A stretch of DNA of 64,000 nucleotides from Phycisphaeraceae bacterium (GTDB taxonomy: Bacteria > Planctomycetota > Phycisphaerae > Phycisphaerales > SM1A02). Shown in pieces: positions 38,285 through 46,730 of the stretch (position 1 is its first letter; every line of letters begins with the position of its first letter). The DNA lies in contig CP054178.1 in assembly GCA_015709595.1 (NCBI GenBank), positions 3,291,205 through 3,355,204 on the forward strand, written 5' to 3'. Made by a program: the position numbers and the translations under genes. The notes beneath the pieces are model-generated. The model was not told the origin of the DNA, searched no databases, and was given only the letters and a program-made list of their open reading frames with translations.

Positions 38285-39813
38285 CGTGTTCCCCCTGCGT
38301 GGTTGGCGCTGGCGTCGTTGCCGGCGGGGTCGCCGCCGCCACCACCCTGACCGCCATCTCCTGAGCCGGGGCGGCCCGGTCGCCCGCCGGGACGTCCTTC
38401 CCCGCCTCCCGCACCGCCGGGACGCGCCTCACTCGCCGGTTGACCTGGCGGCGTCGCGGCTTCGTTCCTGGGCTTGGCGGCTTCGGCGGCTTCCTTCGCC
38501 TTCTGCTCCACTTCCAGCAGTTTCCTGAGGCGCGGGTCACGGGCGCGGTCATAGGCCAGGATGCCGTCGATGTAAACCAGTTCGACCCACGAGTTGAAGT
38601 CCAGCGGGTCGCCGCTCATCACCACGATGTTGGCCGTCTTGCCGACTTCGAGCGAACCAAGTCGGCTGTCCAGTCCCATCATCCTGGCGGGATTGAGCGT
38701 AATGGCCTTGAGCGCCACGTCGCGTGGAATGCCGTTGCGCACGCACAGGGCGGCCTGGTAGTTCAGATACCGCTCGGCCATGGAGCCGGAGGGGTTTGTC
38801 TGCAGCGCGAAGAGCAGACCGGCTTCATGAATCTTCGACGGTACAAACACTTCGGTGATCTCGCCGGTCTCCGGATCACGGTCGCGGTGGTAGAGGTTTT
38901 CATCCAGCACCACGGGACGGCCCGCGGACTTCAGTTCGCTCATGGCGCGATACCCGGTCACGCCCAGAACGAGAACGGTCCTGTCGAGGAACCCCTGCTC
39001 CTTCGCCATGCGGATGGCCGGCGCCACGTCGTTGGGGTTGCCGCACCAGATCCACGCGCCCAGGTCGCCGCGGCGGAGCCGGACCAGATTCCGGTGGGCG
39101 TCGTCGTAATCCTCGTCGCGCAGCATCGGTCTGCCGCGCTCCGCCGCCACGGCGGGCGTCACGTCAAGCGGCTTGTTGTCCTTCTTGAGCGACTCCTCGT
39201 ACTTCGTCTCCGCCAGCCGCGTGAGGTAGTCGTCCAGTTCGAACCACGTTTCCCGGAAGGTCGCCATCTGCCGCATCGGGTCGAAGCCGGAGCGGGGCGT
39301 GATGGACATCTTCAGCGCCACGTCGGGCGCCACCGTCATCTCGTCAATGGTCAGGCCGATTGGCCGCAGCGCGCGGCTGACGGCGCCGATCACGGTGTTG
39401 TTGGCCTGAATGGCGTGAACCGTGGTCACGCCGTCGCGCAGTGAATCCTCGAAGAAGGCCCGCGAGGGGTCGATGGCGTCATAGACGTCCAGGAACGGCG
39501 CCACGGGCAGTTGCTCGTTCTGCACGTCCATGCCGCGCGCGTCGTGCGGGTTGATCATGCCGGGCATGAGCACCTTGCCCGACACGTCCACTTCCATGTA
39601 GTCATAGGGGATCTCGATGCCCTTGCCGATGGCGACGATGCGGCCGCGATCGATCAGGATCACGCCCGACTCGATCTCCTCGCCCACGACGGGGATGATG
39701 CGTCCGCCGGTGAGGGCCACCTTGTCAGGCGGTGCGGCGTGGGCCCCCGCCGCCAGGAGCGTCGTGACGCAGACGATCGTCCGCCAGCCGACCCGTTTGA
39801 ACCGACTCATCAT
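38281..39813 (-). CDS. Exported amidohydrolase-fold protein, partial metal motif (locus member 4)
   Basis: This 510-residue protein has a signal peptide (WRTIVCVTTLLAAGAHAA) and the amidohydrolase fold ending in SRLGSLEVGKTANIVVMSGD. After VLMPGMI the motif is H90-D-A92, so the first His is kept and the second is Ala. The tail from about residue 440 is an Ala/Glu helix followed by a Gly/Pro/Arg-rich low-complexity region. The start at 39813 follows an AGGAGGAG ribosome site; a longer frame to 39876 overlaps the previous gene by 37 bases and is rejected. Confidence 0.83.
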   Translation of the reverse strand: MMSRFKRVGWRTIVCVTTLLAAGAHAAPPDKVALTGGRIIPVVGEEIESGVILIDRGRIVAIGKGIEIPYDYMEVDVSGKVLMPGMINPHDARGMDVQNEQLPVAPFLDVYDAIDPSRAFFEDSLRDGVTTVHAIQANNTVIGAVSRALRPIGLTIDEMTVAPDVALKMSITPRSGFDPMRQMATFRETWFELDDYLTRLAETKYEESLKKDNKPLDVTPAVAAERGRPMLRDEDYDDAHRNLVRLRRGDLGAWIWCGNPNDVAPAIRMAKEQGFLDRTVLVLGVTGYRAMSELKSAGRPVVLDENLYHRDRDPETGEITEVFVPSKIHEAGLLFALQTNPSGSMAERYLNYQAALCVRNGIPRDVALKAITLNPARMMGLDSRLGSLEVGKTANIVVMSGDPLDFNSWVELVYIDGILAYDRARDPRLRKLLEVEQKAKEAAEAAKPRNEAATPPGQPASEARPGGAGGGEGRPGGRPGRPGSGDGGQGGGGGDPAGNDASANHAGGTR

Positions 39814-39816
39814 GCT

Positions 39817-39824
39817 CTCCTCCT
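39817..39824 (-). promoter_or_regulatory. Strong ribosome binding site deciding the start of locus member 4
   Basis: On the minus strand AGGAGGAG lies three bases before the ATG at 39813, with a second ATG next to it. It follows the stop of locus member 3 at 39840. Confidence 0.6.
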
Positions 39825-39839
39825 GCATCCGTGCGCTGA

Positions 39840-41351
39840 TCACTGGCCGCTCCTTGCCTGGGTTGCACCGGACCACGCGACCTCGCCTCCCACAATGACC
39901 TGGATCGGCGAAGAAGTGGCCTCGAACGGCGCTCCGCTCCAGACCACCAGGTCGGCCCGCTTGCCCTTTTCGATGGTGCCCACGCTGTCCGCGATGCCGA
40001 GGATGCGGGCGGGCGTGCGCGTCACCGCCTGCAGGGCCTCTTCGGTCGTCAGACCGGCGCGGATGGCGTACATCGCCTGGCGGGCCAGACCATCCTCCTC
40101 GCGGAGATCCTGGGCGGTAATCGCCGTCTCGACGCCCGCATCCAGCAACTGCCGGATGGCGGACAGTTTCGCCTCGCGTGTTTCGGGCGTGCGGGCTCGA
40201 GCGCCGCTGGGCTGGTCATAGATCGGCCCGTAGATGACTTTCATGTCGCGGCTGGCCAGGTCATCGAGGCAGCGATACGCCTCGGTGGCCTCGACGAGCG
40301 TGAAGGTGAAGCCGAACTCCTCGGCCAGCCGGATGCCGGTGAGAATGTCGCGCTGCGTGCGGGCCAGAATGCGAAGCGGAATCTCGCCCTCGCGCACCTT
40401 GGTGACGACTTCCAGCGCCTCGTTGCTGGCGGTATCGGCCCCGTCGGGCTTGCCGCCGGAGGCCAGCAGCTCCGCGTCATGGAAGGCCTTGCGGAAGACG
40501 AAGCCCAGCCCCATGCGTGAGTTGGGCCGCCGCGTGCGGGCCGTGACGCTGAACCGCGACGGCGTGCCGTTGCCGCCTCCCACGCGGTAGGTGTCGGCGC
40601 TGATGGTGGCCTGCACCGGCCCGGCGTCGTTCACCACGCGCTGCGCCAACGGACCGGCGGTGCGCACAATCGCCCCGCGCGGACCGATGACCGCCGCCGT
40701 GTCCGGCGCCGCGAAGACCGTCGTGACCCCCCCGCGCACCAGTCGATCGAAGTCAGGCGAGCGCAGGTTGAGAGCATCCGCCACGAAGGTGTGCGGCACC
40801 ACTTCGGACGACGCTTCGGTCGTCGTACCGAACCCGGCCAGACCCGAGGCGAAGAGTGAAGGATCATCCGCGTTCGTCAGCCCGCAGATCGGGCACACGT
40901 CGCCCGGCTCGATGTCATCGTGCGAGTCGGCGAAGGCGCACGACGCATAGCCGTCGCAGAGCAGGCAGATGAGTGCGCCGCCGTGCGTGTTGCTGTGGTA
41001 GATGTACTGAAAGATGCCGCGACGATTCTCCGGCGACGAAACCGCGTCCGACGGCTCCAGCAGCGCGTTGGCGTCGATCAATCCGGGGGTCACCGAGCCA
41101 TCGGGCGCGTCAATCACCCGCGCCCCGGCGGGAACCGGCAGGTCGCGTCCGACCTGCTGGATCACCCCGTCGCGAACGATCACCACGCCCTTCTCAATCA
41201 CCTCGCCCGTGGCGGTGTGGACTCGTCCGGCGCGAATCACCAGATCCTGCGCCTCGGCGCACGGGGAGCCCGACAGGCACAGAGCGGCCAGCACCCCGCC
41301 GCCCACCATCGAACGTCGAACGCCGACAGCCGCAAGTCCTCTAGTTCTCAT
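39840..41351 (-). CDS. Exported amidohydrolase-fold protein with Cys cluster, metal site lost (locus member 3)
   Basis: A 503-residue protein with a signal peptide and the amidohydrolase fold (LVIRAGRVHTATGEVIEKG; ADSVGTIEKGKRADLVVWSG). After VTPGLI the HxH is N95-A-L97. It has a unique insertion at about residues 120-160 with Cys129, Cys132, Cys138, Cys153 and Cys156 (LICLLC and CPICG), spaced like a zinc ribbon or rubredoxin knuckle. The gene overlaps its upstream neighbour by 11 bases. Confidence 0.83.
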   Translation of the reverse strand: MRTRGLAAVGVRRSMVGGGVLAALCLSGSPCAEAQDLVIRAGRVHTATGEVIEKGVVIVRDGVIQQVGRDLPVPAGARVIDAPDGSVTPGLIDANALLEPSDAVSSPENRRGIFQYIYHSNTHGGALICLLCDGYASCAFADSHDDIEPGDVCPICGLTNADDPSLFASGLAGFGTTTEASSEVVPHTFVADALNLRSPDFDRLVRGGVTTVFAAPDTAAVIGPRGAIVRTAGPLAQRVVNDAGPVQATISADTYRVGGGNGTPSRFSVTARTRRPNSRMGLGFVFRKAFHDAELLASGGKPDGADTASNEALEVVTKVREGEIPLRILARTQRDILTGIRLAEEFGFTFTLVEATEAYRCLDDLASRDMKVIYGPIYDQPSGARARTPETREAKLSAIRQLLDAGVETAITAQDLREEDGLARQAMYAIRAGLTTEEALQAVTRTPARILGIADSVGTIEKGKRADLVVWSGAPFEATSSPIQVIVGGEVAWSGATQARSGQ

Positions 41352-42531
41352 GGGTCGCTCCGATCACCTTGTCCTCATGGTGTGCGTGAGAGGCGGCGTA
41401 CACGCGCCGCCCGCCGACCCACACCTCCATCACGCGAGCATCCGGACGCAGCGGATCGCCTGAAAACAGGACGAAGTCCGCTTCCTTCCCCTCCGCAATG
41501 CTCCCCAGGCGATCCGACACACCCGCGATCGCGGCGGCGTTGACGGTCAGCGCCTTTCGCGCCGTCGCGGCGTCCAGCCCGTTGCGGACCGCCAGCCAGG
41601 CGGAACGGCGGATCGAGCCGGGGTCATCCGCCGCCGCCGCGCCGGAGAACGCCAGGTTCACCTTCGCCTCCGCGAGTCGGCGGGCGCCCGACAGGATCAC
41701 GTCGCCCATCTCATAGGAATACGGTCCGACGACGCAGGACATGCCTGAGCCGGCGAGATGCTCCGCCGCGTCCCGCATCTCCTGGGTGTGGATGACGGTG
41801 GTCGGCGTCCGGTACGTGCCCAGCAGCGACACCGCCGCCGCCACATCCGCGCCGGTTTCGCAGCGGACGAGCGCCGGGAGACGCCCCCCGGCGAGTTCGC
41901 GCAGCCGAGCCGGAGCGTCGTCGCCGCCCTCACGGGCCGAGACCAGCAGTCGGCGCAGCATCGCCATGGCGCCGGCGCGAGATGACGGCTCCCGTGCCAC
42001 GCTGTAGGCGCTGTTCGCCAGCACCAGCGACAGCGCCCCATCCTGCTTGAGCACGTCAGGCGCGGCGCTTGCCGACCAGGTGCGAACCGTCGAAGCCATG
42101 CCGCTCACCACGTTGCTGGGTCGTGGCGTCACCATGACGGCGGTGACGCCCTCGCGCAGCGCCCGGACCAGCGCGGGGGAATCGGCGGCCCAGCCGGCGA
42201 CGGGGAAGAAATCGGCATCGATCACCGTGCGCCGCTCCTCGCCCAGGTCAGGCACGCCCAGCGATGAATCCAGGGCGATCAGTCCCGGCGAGAGCACCAG
42301 ATCGGGACGACGAACCACGTTCGCACCGTCGCGCACGCCCGCCCCGTCGGCGACGCGCGTCATGCGCCCGTCGCGGATCGTCACCGCCACGTTGTCGCGC
42401 AGCGAGCCGTCGGGCATGACGGCGCGGCCAACGATGAGCGTCTGCTCCTGCGCTGTCGCGCCGATCGTGGCGCACGCCAGGATCGTCACGGCGACCGAAC
42501 GACTCATCCTTTGTTTCAGCCATCGCGTCAC
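41341..42531 (-). CDS. Exported amidohydrolase-fold protein, metal site lost (locus member 2)
   Basis: A 396-residue protein. The GTG start at 42531 overlaps the previous stop (GTGA) and has GAAGGAGGG before it; it yields a clear signal peptide (SVAVTILACATIGATAQ). The fold is recognised from IVGRAVMPDGSLRDNVAVTIRDGR, REGVTAVMVTPRP and SDRLGSIAEGKEADFVLFSGDPL. After LSPGLI the HxH reads D88-S-S90. It is the shortest member and has no long low-complexity linker. Confidence 0.8.
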   Translation of the reverse strand: MTRWLKQRMSRSVAVTILACATIGATAQEQTLIVGRAVMPDGSLRDNVAVTIRDGRMTRVADGAGVRDGANVVRRPDLVLSPGLIALDSSLGVPDLGEERRTVIDADFFPVAGWAADSPALVRALREGVTAVMVTPRPSNVVSGMASTVRTWSASAAPDVLKQDGALSLVLANSAYSVAREPSSRAGAMAMLRRLLVSAREGGDDAPARLRELAGGRLPALVRCETGADVAAAVSLLGTYRTPTTVIHTQEMRDAAEHLAGSGMSCVVGPYSYEMGDVILSGARRLAEAKVNLAFSGAAAADDPGSIRRSAWLAVRNGLDAATARKALTVNAAAIAGVSDRLGSIAEGKEADFVLFSGDPLRPDARVMEVWVGGRRVYAASHAHHEDKVIGATHEN

Positions 42532-44012
42532 GACGAGCCCTCCTTCGCCGCCGGCTGACGCCACGCGATCGAGCCGTTGATGTAGACCAGTTCCACCTTC
42601 GATGACGGGTCGAGCGGGTCGCCGCTCCACAGCACGAGGTCGGCTTCGCGCCCGGGCGTCAGGCGACCCGTGCGCTCCCCGAGTTCCAGCAGGTCCGCCG
42701 CGGCGCCCGTGAGCAGGGAAATCGCGTCGGCGTGCCCGGCGGCGTTGGCGGCGTGCTGGGCCATCGCCAGCAGGAATCGTCCGGCGGACCCCGCGTCGCG
42801 CCCGCTGCCGAGATACCACGACAGCCCCTGGTGGGCCGCGGATGCCGCCGCCCGGCTCAGGCGATCGCCCAGTCCATCGGCCGTTCGATCGCGCGAGGCC
42901 GCGTGATCGAACACCACGCTGGCGCCGGCGTTGTCAATCGCGGCGGCGACCAGGTCGGCTTCCGCGGCGCCCTCGATAATCAGCCGCAGGTTGAACTCCT
43001 GCGCCAGCTCGATGGCGTTGAGGATGTCCTCCTGCCGGGTCGCGTACACGCGGACGGGCATCTCGCGATCGATGGCCTTGAGAATCATTTCGGCGCCGGC
43101 GTCGCGGCGCGGCTTCTGGGGCTTTCTGAGTTCCTCATTTCCCCCCTGAGCGCCTGTACCGGCCTGTCCGCCGCCGGGTTGACCGCCTCGCGGACCAGCG
43201 CCGGGCGGACCCCCGCCTCCCGGCGGACGGGGTGGATCCTGCATGACGCCCGAACCGCCTTGTCCACTTCCGCCGCCCGTTCCGCCCGCCCCGGTCGAGC
43301 CACCCGGGCCGCCGGCCTGAGCGGGGTTGGCGGCACGCTCCTTGATCTTCTTCTCGTAGTCCTCGAGTTCGGACTCGTACGTCTCCAGGGATTCGCGATA
43401 GGTTCTGGCCGCCTTGAGCCGCTTGCGCAGGGCGTCAAGCATCTGCAGCCGTTGCAGGGCTGACGCCCCGGAGCCCATGTTCACGCACAGGGCGGCGTGC
43501 TCGACGGCGACTTCGCCGAAGGTGTCATCCGGTCCCGGCGTGAAGCGCACCACCGCCCCCACGCCCGTGACGCCCCGTTCTCCCCGCGCGGGGAGATAGA
43601 CCGTCGTCACCCCCTGTGACAGCGCGGAGCGAATGGCCCGCGTGTCGAACCGATCAAAGGCGTCGGCGGCGAAGTGCATGCCGTCGCTTCCGCCCGACGC
43701 ATTGCTGCCCAGCGAACCAAGCGCGTCGATCAGGCCGGGCGTGACCGTCTTGCCCGAGCCGTCCACCCGTGCCGCCCGATCCGGCACGGCCACGCTCGAA
43801 CCAACAGCAACCAGCCGCCCGTCGCGGATGACGACTGTTCCACGCTCGATGACCGTCCCGTCGCCCACCACGATGCGGACGTTCTCAATGGCCACCGTCT
43901 GGGGACGGAACAGCTGCGCCCCAACCGTGCCAGCCACCGAGGCAATCGCCGCCGCGACCATGCCCCGCAGCCCGGCGACAAGATGCCGCCGCGAGTGATG
44001 GCGATTCTTCAT
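42528..44012 (-). CDS. Exported amidohydrolase-fold protein, metal site lost (locus member 1, first in operon)
   Basis: The 494-residue protein has a basic N-terminus and signal peptide (MVAAAIASVAGTVGAQ), then the amidohydrolase fold (IENVRIVVGDGTVIERGTVV; GERTGRLTPGREADLVLWSGDPLD). After TVTPGLI the HxH is L98-G-S100. A helical insertion (RTYRESLETYESELEDYEKK) is followed by a long Gly/Pro/Gln-rich linker (about residues 215-305). The start at 44012 is chosen because the hydrophobic signal follows it; in-frame Mets at 44033 and 44114 are possible. It heads the eight-gene run. Confidence 0.83.
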   Translation of the reverse strand: MKNRHHSRRHLVAGLRGMVAAAIASVAGTVGAQLFRPQTVAIENVRIVVGDGTVIERGTVVIRDGRLVAVGSSVAVPDRAARVDGSGKTVTPGLIDALGSLGSNASGGSDGMHFAADAFDRFDTRAIRSALSQGVTTVYLPARGERGVTGVGAVVRFTPGPDDTFGEVAVEHAALCVNMGSGASALQRLQMLDALRKRLKAARTYRESLETYESELEDYEKKIKERAANPAQAGGPGGSTGAGGTGGGSGQGGSGVMQDPPRPPGGGGPPGAGPRGGQPGGGQAGTGAQGGNEELRKPQKPRRDAGAEMILKAIDREMPVRVYATRQEDILNAIELAQEFNLRLIIEGAAEADLVAAAIDNAGASVVFDHAASRDRTADGLGDRLSRAAASAAHQGLSWYLGSGRDAGSAGRFLLAMAQHAANAAGHADAISLLTGAAADLLELGERTGRLTPGREADLVLWSGDPLDPSSKVELVYINGSIAWRQPAAKEGSS

Positions 44013-44362
44013 GATGATTGTTCGCACTCCCATCCAGAACCTGCTCGTTCCATCGATCCCGATCCGCGCTCCGTCGTCGGATACGTCGCCAGACGGCGAC
44101 AACCCCCGTGCCACGGAGGCCGCGGGTTATACGGGCACATCGTCAAAACGTTGTACCCGCGCTCGATGGGAGTCGGCAAATCAATTCCGAAGATGCCGCC
44201 TGCGCTGGATCAATCCGAAGTGAAGATGGGCAAGAGCATCACACGCACGGGCTCTGGCTGCTCGACCCAGCCAGCTCATCCGTAACGCTCCGGCGGCTTG
44301 ATACGTCGTTGCCCCGGCGTCCTCGCAAGCCGCCATCCCCCCATCCTCTCACCCTTCATCCA
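44013..44362. other. Intergenic region upstream of the amidohydrolase locus
   Basis: A 350-base gap between the class II aldolase gene and locus member 1, both on the minus strand, with no convincing gene. It should hold the promoter of the eight-gene locus. The only -10-like match I see on the minus strand is TATAAC at 44126-44131, with no good -35, so the promoter is not located. No hairpin of note is seen at the aldolase gene stop side. Confidence 0.4.
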
Positions 44363-45130
44363 TCATCCACCCATAGCGTCCAGCACCTGCTGCCGGTAAT
44401 GCTCGTCGGGCCTTGTGTGGATGCGAGCAACCGCCTTGTCGGAGAGAAACCGCGGCCCGCCAAGGACATGCGTGCCCGCCAGAATCCGAGCCGCCTTGAC
44501 CGCCATCGCGGTCGTCTGCGCCACCTGCGTCTCTGTCCCGCCCAGCGCGATGAACCCGTGATTCTGAAGATACACCGACTTCGGCGGCTCTCCGTGGCTG
44601 CGGATGAACTCCCGCAGTCGGGTGTGAATCTCCCTGGCCAGAGGGACACCCGGATCAACATACGGCACCAGCAGCGGACGAGGTCCGCACAGGACGATCT
44701 CGTCCGGGAAGAGCCGCCCGGCGAGGGCTTGCTCAAACCCGTGAGAACAGATGATCGCGTTGATCGCGGTCGGGTGCGTGTGCCCGACGAAGTTCACGCC
44801 GGGCATGGACAGCAACACCGCGTGCATGAGCGTCTCAACCGAGGGGCGCGGCTCCGGCCCGCCATCCACCTTCGCCTTCGCGAGCCGGCGTCGGATCGAC
44901 TCGTCGTCCATCGGTCCTTCCGACAGCAGCGAAAGGACGTGATCGAACGCCACTTCAACAAAGGAACGTTCCGTCGCCGAACGAAGTTCCGCCCCGCTGA
45001 CCGTCACCAGAAACGTTCGCTCATCCACCCGCGCCGAGACGTTGCCTTCGCCGAGAATCGCATAGTCCAGCGCCGGGTCGCCCAGGCGGTTGGCGAGTCG
45101 GACGAGTTGAACGAGACGGTCTTCATTCAT
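44363..45130 (-). CDS. Class II aldolase (fuculose/rhamnulose-phosphate aldolase type)
   Basis: A 255-residue zinc aldolase of the FucA/RhaD/AraD family. Zinc ligands are in VGHTHPTAI (His117, His119) and LQNHGF (His191), and Glu99 is near the catalytic position. It would split a 6-deoxy-ketose-1-phosphate into dihydroxyacetone phosphate and L-lactaldehyde. The overlapping upstream rhamnulokinase (4 bases, ATGA) supports a rhamnulose-1-phosphate substrate. The sequence alone does not separate rhamnulose from fuculose. Confidence 0.88.
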   Translation of the reverse strand: MNEDRLVQLVRLANRLGDPALDYAILGEGNVSARVDERTFLVTVSGAELRSATERSFVEVAFDHVLSLLSEGPMDDESIRRRLAKAKVDGGPEPRPSVETLMHAVLLSMPGVNFVGHTHPTAINAIICSHGFEQALAGRLFPDEIVLCGPRPLLVPYVDPGVPLAREIHTRLREFIRSHGEPPKSVYLQNHGFIALGGTETQVAQTTAMAVKAARILAGTHVLGGPRFLSDKAVARIHTRPDEHYRQQVLDAMGG

Positions 45131-46632
45131 GCCGATGGCTCTCCAGGCGCGGGCTTGACCTCGCGGGGATGGTACGTGATGGGATCGAACGAGCGTGCCA
45201 CCATGTGACGCACATCCGCCAAGCCGGACACTTCGCCCATCGCCATCGCCTGAACCAGGATGTTCCCCACCGCCGTCGCCTCGTGCGGACCGACGACAAC
45301 GGGTCGCCCCAGTGCTTCCGCCGTCATCTGGTTGAGCAGGCGATTGCGTCCCCCGCCGCCGACAAGATGGATGACGTCGATCCGTTCGCCGGTCAGTGAT
45401 TCGACCTGATCCACCGTTCGCCGGTACTCCCGCGCCAGCGACGCCAGGCAGGTGCGAACGACCTCTCCGGGCGTGCGCGGCGTGGGCTGTCCGCTCGACC
45501 GGGCGAGTTCCGCGATCCGCCCTGGCATGTCTCCCGGCTCAAACAGCGCCGGTTCATTGATGTCGATCAGGGCGTGAAACGGCGCCGCCTCCTCCGCCAG
45601 GCGGGTCAACTGGTCGTACGCGAAGTGACGACCCTCGCGCTCCCACTGTCGTCGGCACTCCTGCACCAGCCAGAGCCCGACCAGATTGCGATGGAAGCGA
45701 ATGGCGTCTTCCCGGCGTCGACCAGTCCCGACGCCTCGTTCGTTCGTGAATCCCGCCGCACGCGCCTGGCCCGAAAGAAGGGGCGAGTTCCGCTCCACGC
45801 CCAGCAGTGACCACGTACCGCTGGACAGATACGCCCAGGCGGTCACCCCGGCGGGCGCCGGCGCCGCGGCCACGGCGCACGCCGTGTCATGCCCGGCCGG
45901 CATCACCACCAGCACGTCGCGCGGCAGATTCGTGCGCTCGACAATCTCACGGTGAAGCGGTCCCACCACCGTGCCGGGCGGCGCGATCTCTCCCAGCATG
46001 TGCCGAGGCAGCCGCAGTTGATCAAGCAGTTCCAGAGCCCACGCGCCGGTCACCGGGTCCACCATCTGGCTCGTCGAAGCGATGGTGGCCTCGTTGAGCG
46101 ACGGCTTGCCCGCCCGATCCGCCAGCAGATGGTGGAACAGGTCAGGCATGAAGAGCAGACGATCCGCCCGTTCCAGCATCTCCGGCGCGCGGCGGCTCAG
46201 CCCCTCCAGCTGAAACAGCGAGTTGATCGCCATCGGCTGCGCGCCGGTCGTGCGGTAGATGTCATCGACGTTCAGCGCGTGACTCACGCGATCGAACGCC
46301 TCCCGATGCCGCGGATCACGGTAGCAGTGCGGCAAGCCCAGCAGTTCACCCGCACGGTCGATCAGCGCGAAATCGACGCCCCACGTATCCACGCCGACCG
46401 ATCGAACGACGACCCCACGCTCATGCGCCCACGCCGCTGACCGTGACAGCCCCTCGAGGATCGAACGCCACATCCCCGGCACATCCCAGTGGACGCCTCC
46501 GGGCGACGTGATGGACGGCGTTTCAAACCGATGCGCCTCCGTCACCGTGACGCGTCCATCCTCCAGCACGCCGACGACGACACGTCCGGACTCGGCGCCA
46601 AGATCAATCGCAATGTGGGCGGCTGCGGGCAT
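45127..46632 (-). CDS. rhaB: Rhamnulokinase, FGGY family
   Basis: The 501-residue kinase phosphorylates L-rhamnulose (or L-fuculose). Motifs are AIDLGAESGRVVVG (RhaB-type ATP site), VGVDTWGVDFALID, INSLFQLEGL, HDTACAVAA, LSSGTWSLLGVE and VGGGGRNRLLNQMTAEALGRPV. A short RRRED insertion sits before RFHRNLVGLWL. It pairs with the aldolase, giving the last two steps of rhamnose/fucose breakdown; no isomerase gene is in this window. It is divergent from lutA across 98 bases. Confidence 0.92.
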   Translation of the reverse strand: MPAAAHIAIDLGAESGRVVVGVLEDGRVTVTEAHRFETPSITSPGGVHWDVPGMWRSILEGLSRSAAWAHERGVVVRSVGVDTWGVDFALIDRAGELLGLPHCYRDPRHREAFDRVSHALNVDDIYRTTGAQPMAINSLFQLEGLSRRAPEMLERADRLLFMPDLFHHLLADRAGKPSLNEATIASTSQMVDPVTGAWALELLDQLRLPRHMLGEIAPPGTVVGPLHREIVERTNLPRDVLVVMPAGHDTACAVAAAPAPAGVTAWAYLSSGTWSLLGVERNSPLLSGQARAAGFTNERGVGTGRRREDAIRFHRNLVGLWLVQECRRQWEREGRHFAYDQLTRLAEEAAPFHALIDINEPALFEPGDMPGRIAELARSSGQPTPRTPGEVVRTCLASLAREYRRTVDQVESLTGERIDVIHLVGGGGRNRLLNQMTAEALGRPVVVGPHEATAVGNILVQAMAMGEVSGLADVRHMVARSFDPITYHPREVKPAPGEPSA

Positions 46633-46649
46633 GCGTCACGGCTCTGGTG

Positions 46650-46678
46650 TTGACAATCACCACGATAACCCGGATAAC
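46650..46678 (+). promoter_or_regulatory. Promoter of the lutABC operon
   Basis: A perfect TTGACA (46650-46655) and GATAAC (46673-46678, 4 of 6 to TATAAT) are 17 bases apart in the gap between rhaB and lutA. A second GATAAC at 46664-46669 forms a direct repeat that could be an operator. The promoter overlaps a possible GTG start at 46647, which argues against that start. Confidence 0.6.
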
Positions 46679-46730
46679 ACGTTCCACGCCAGTCCCGCGC
46701 CGGAGGCGTGCGTCGAGTGGAGGGGTCGCC

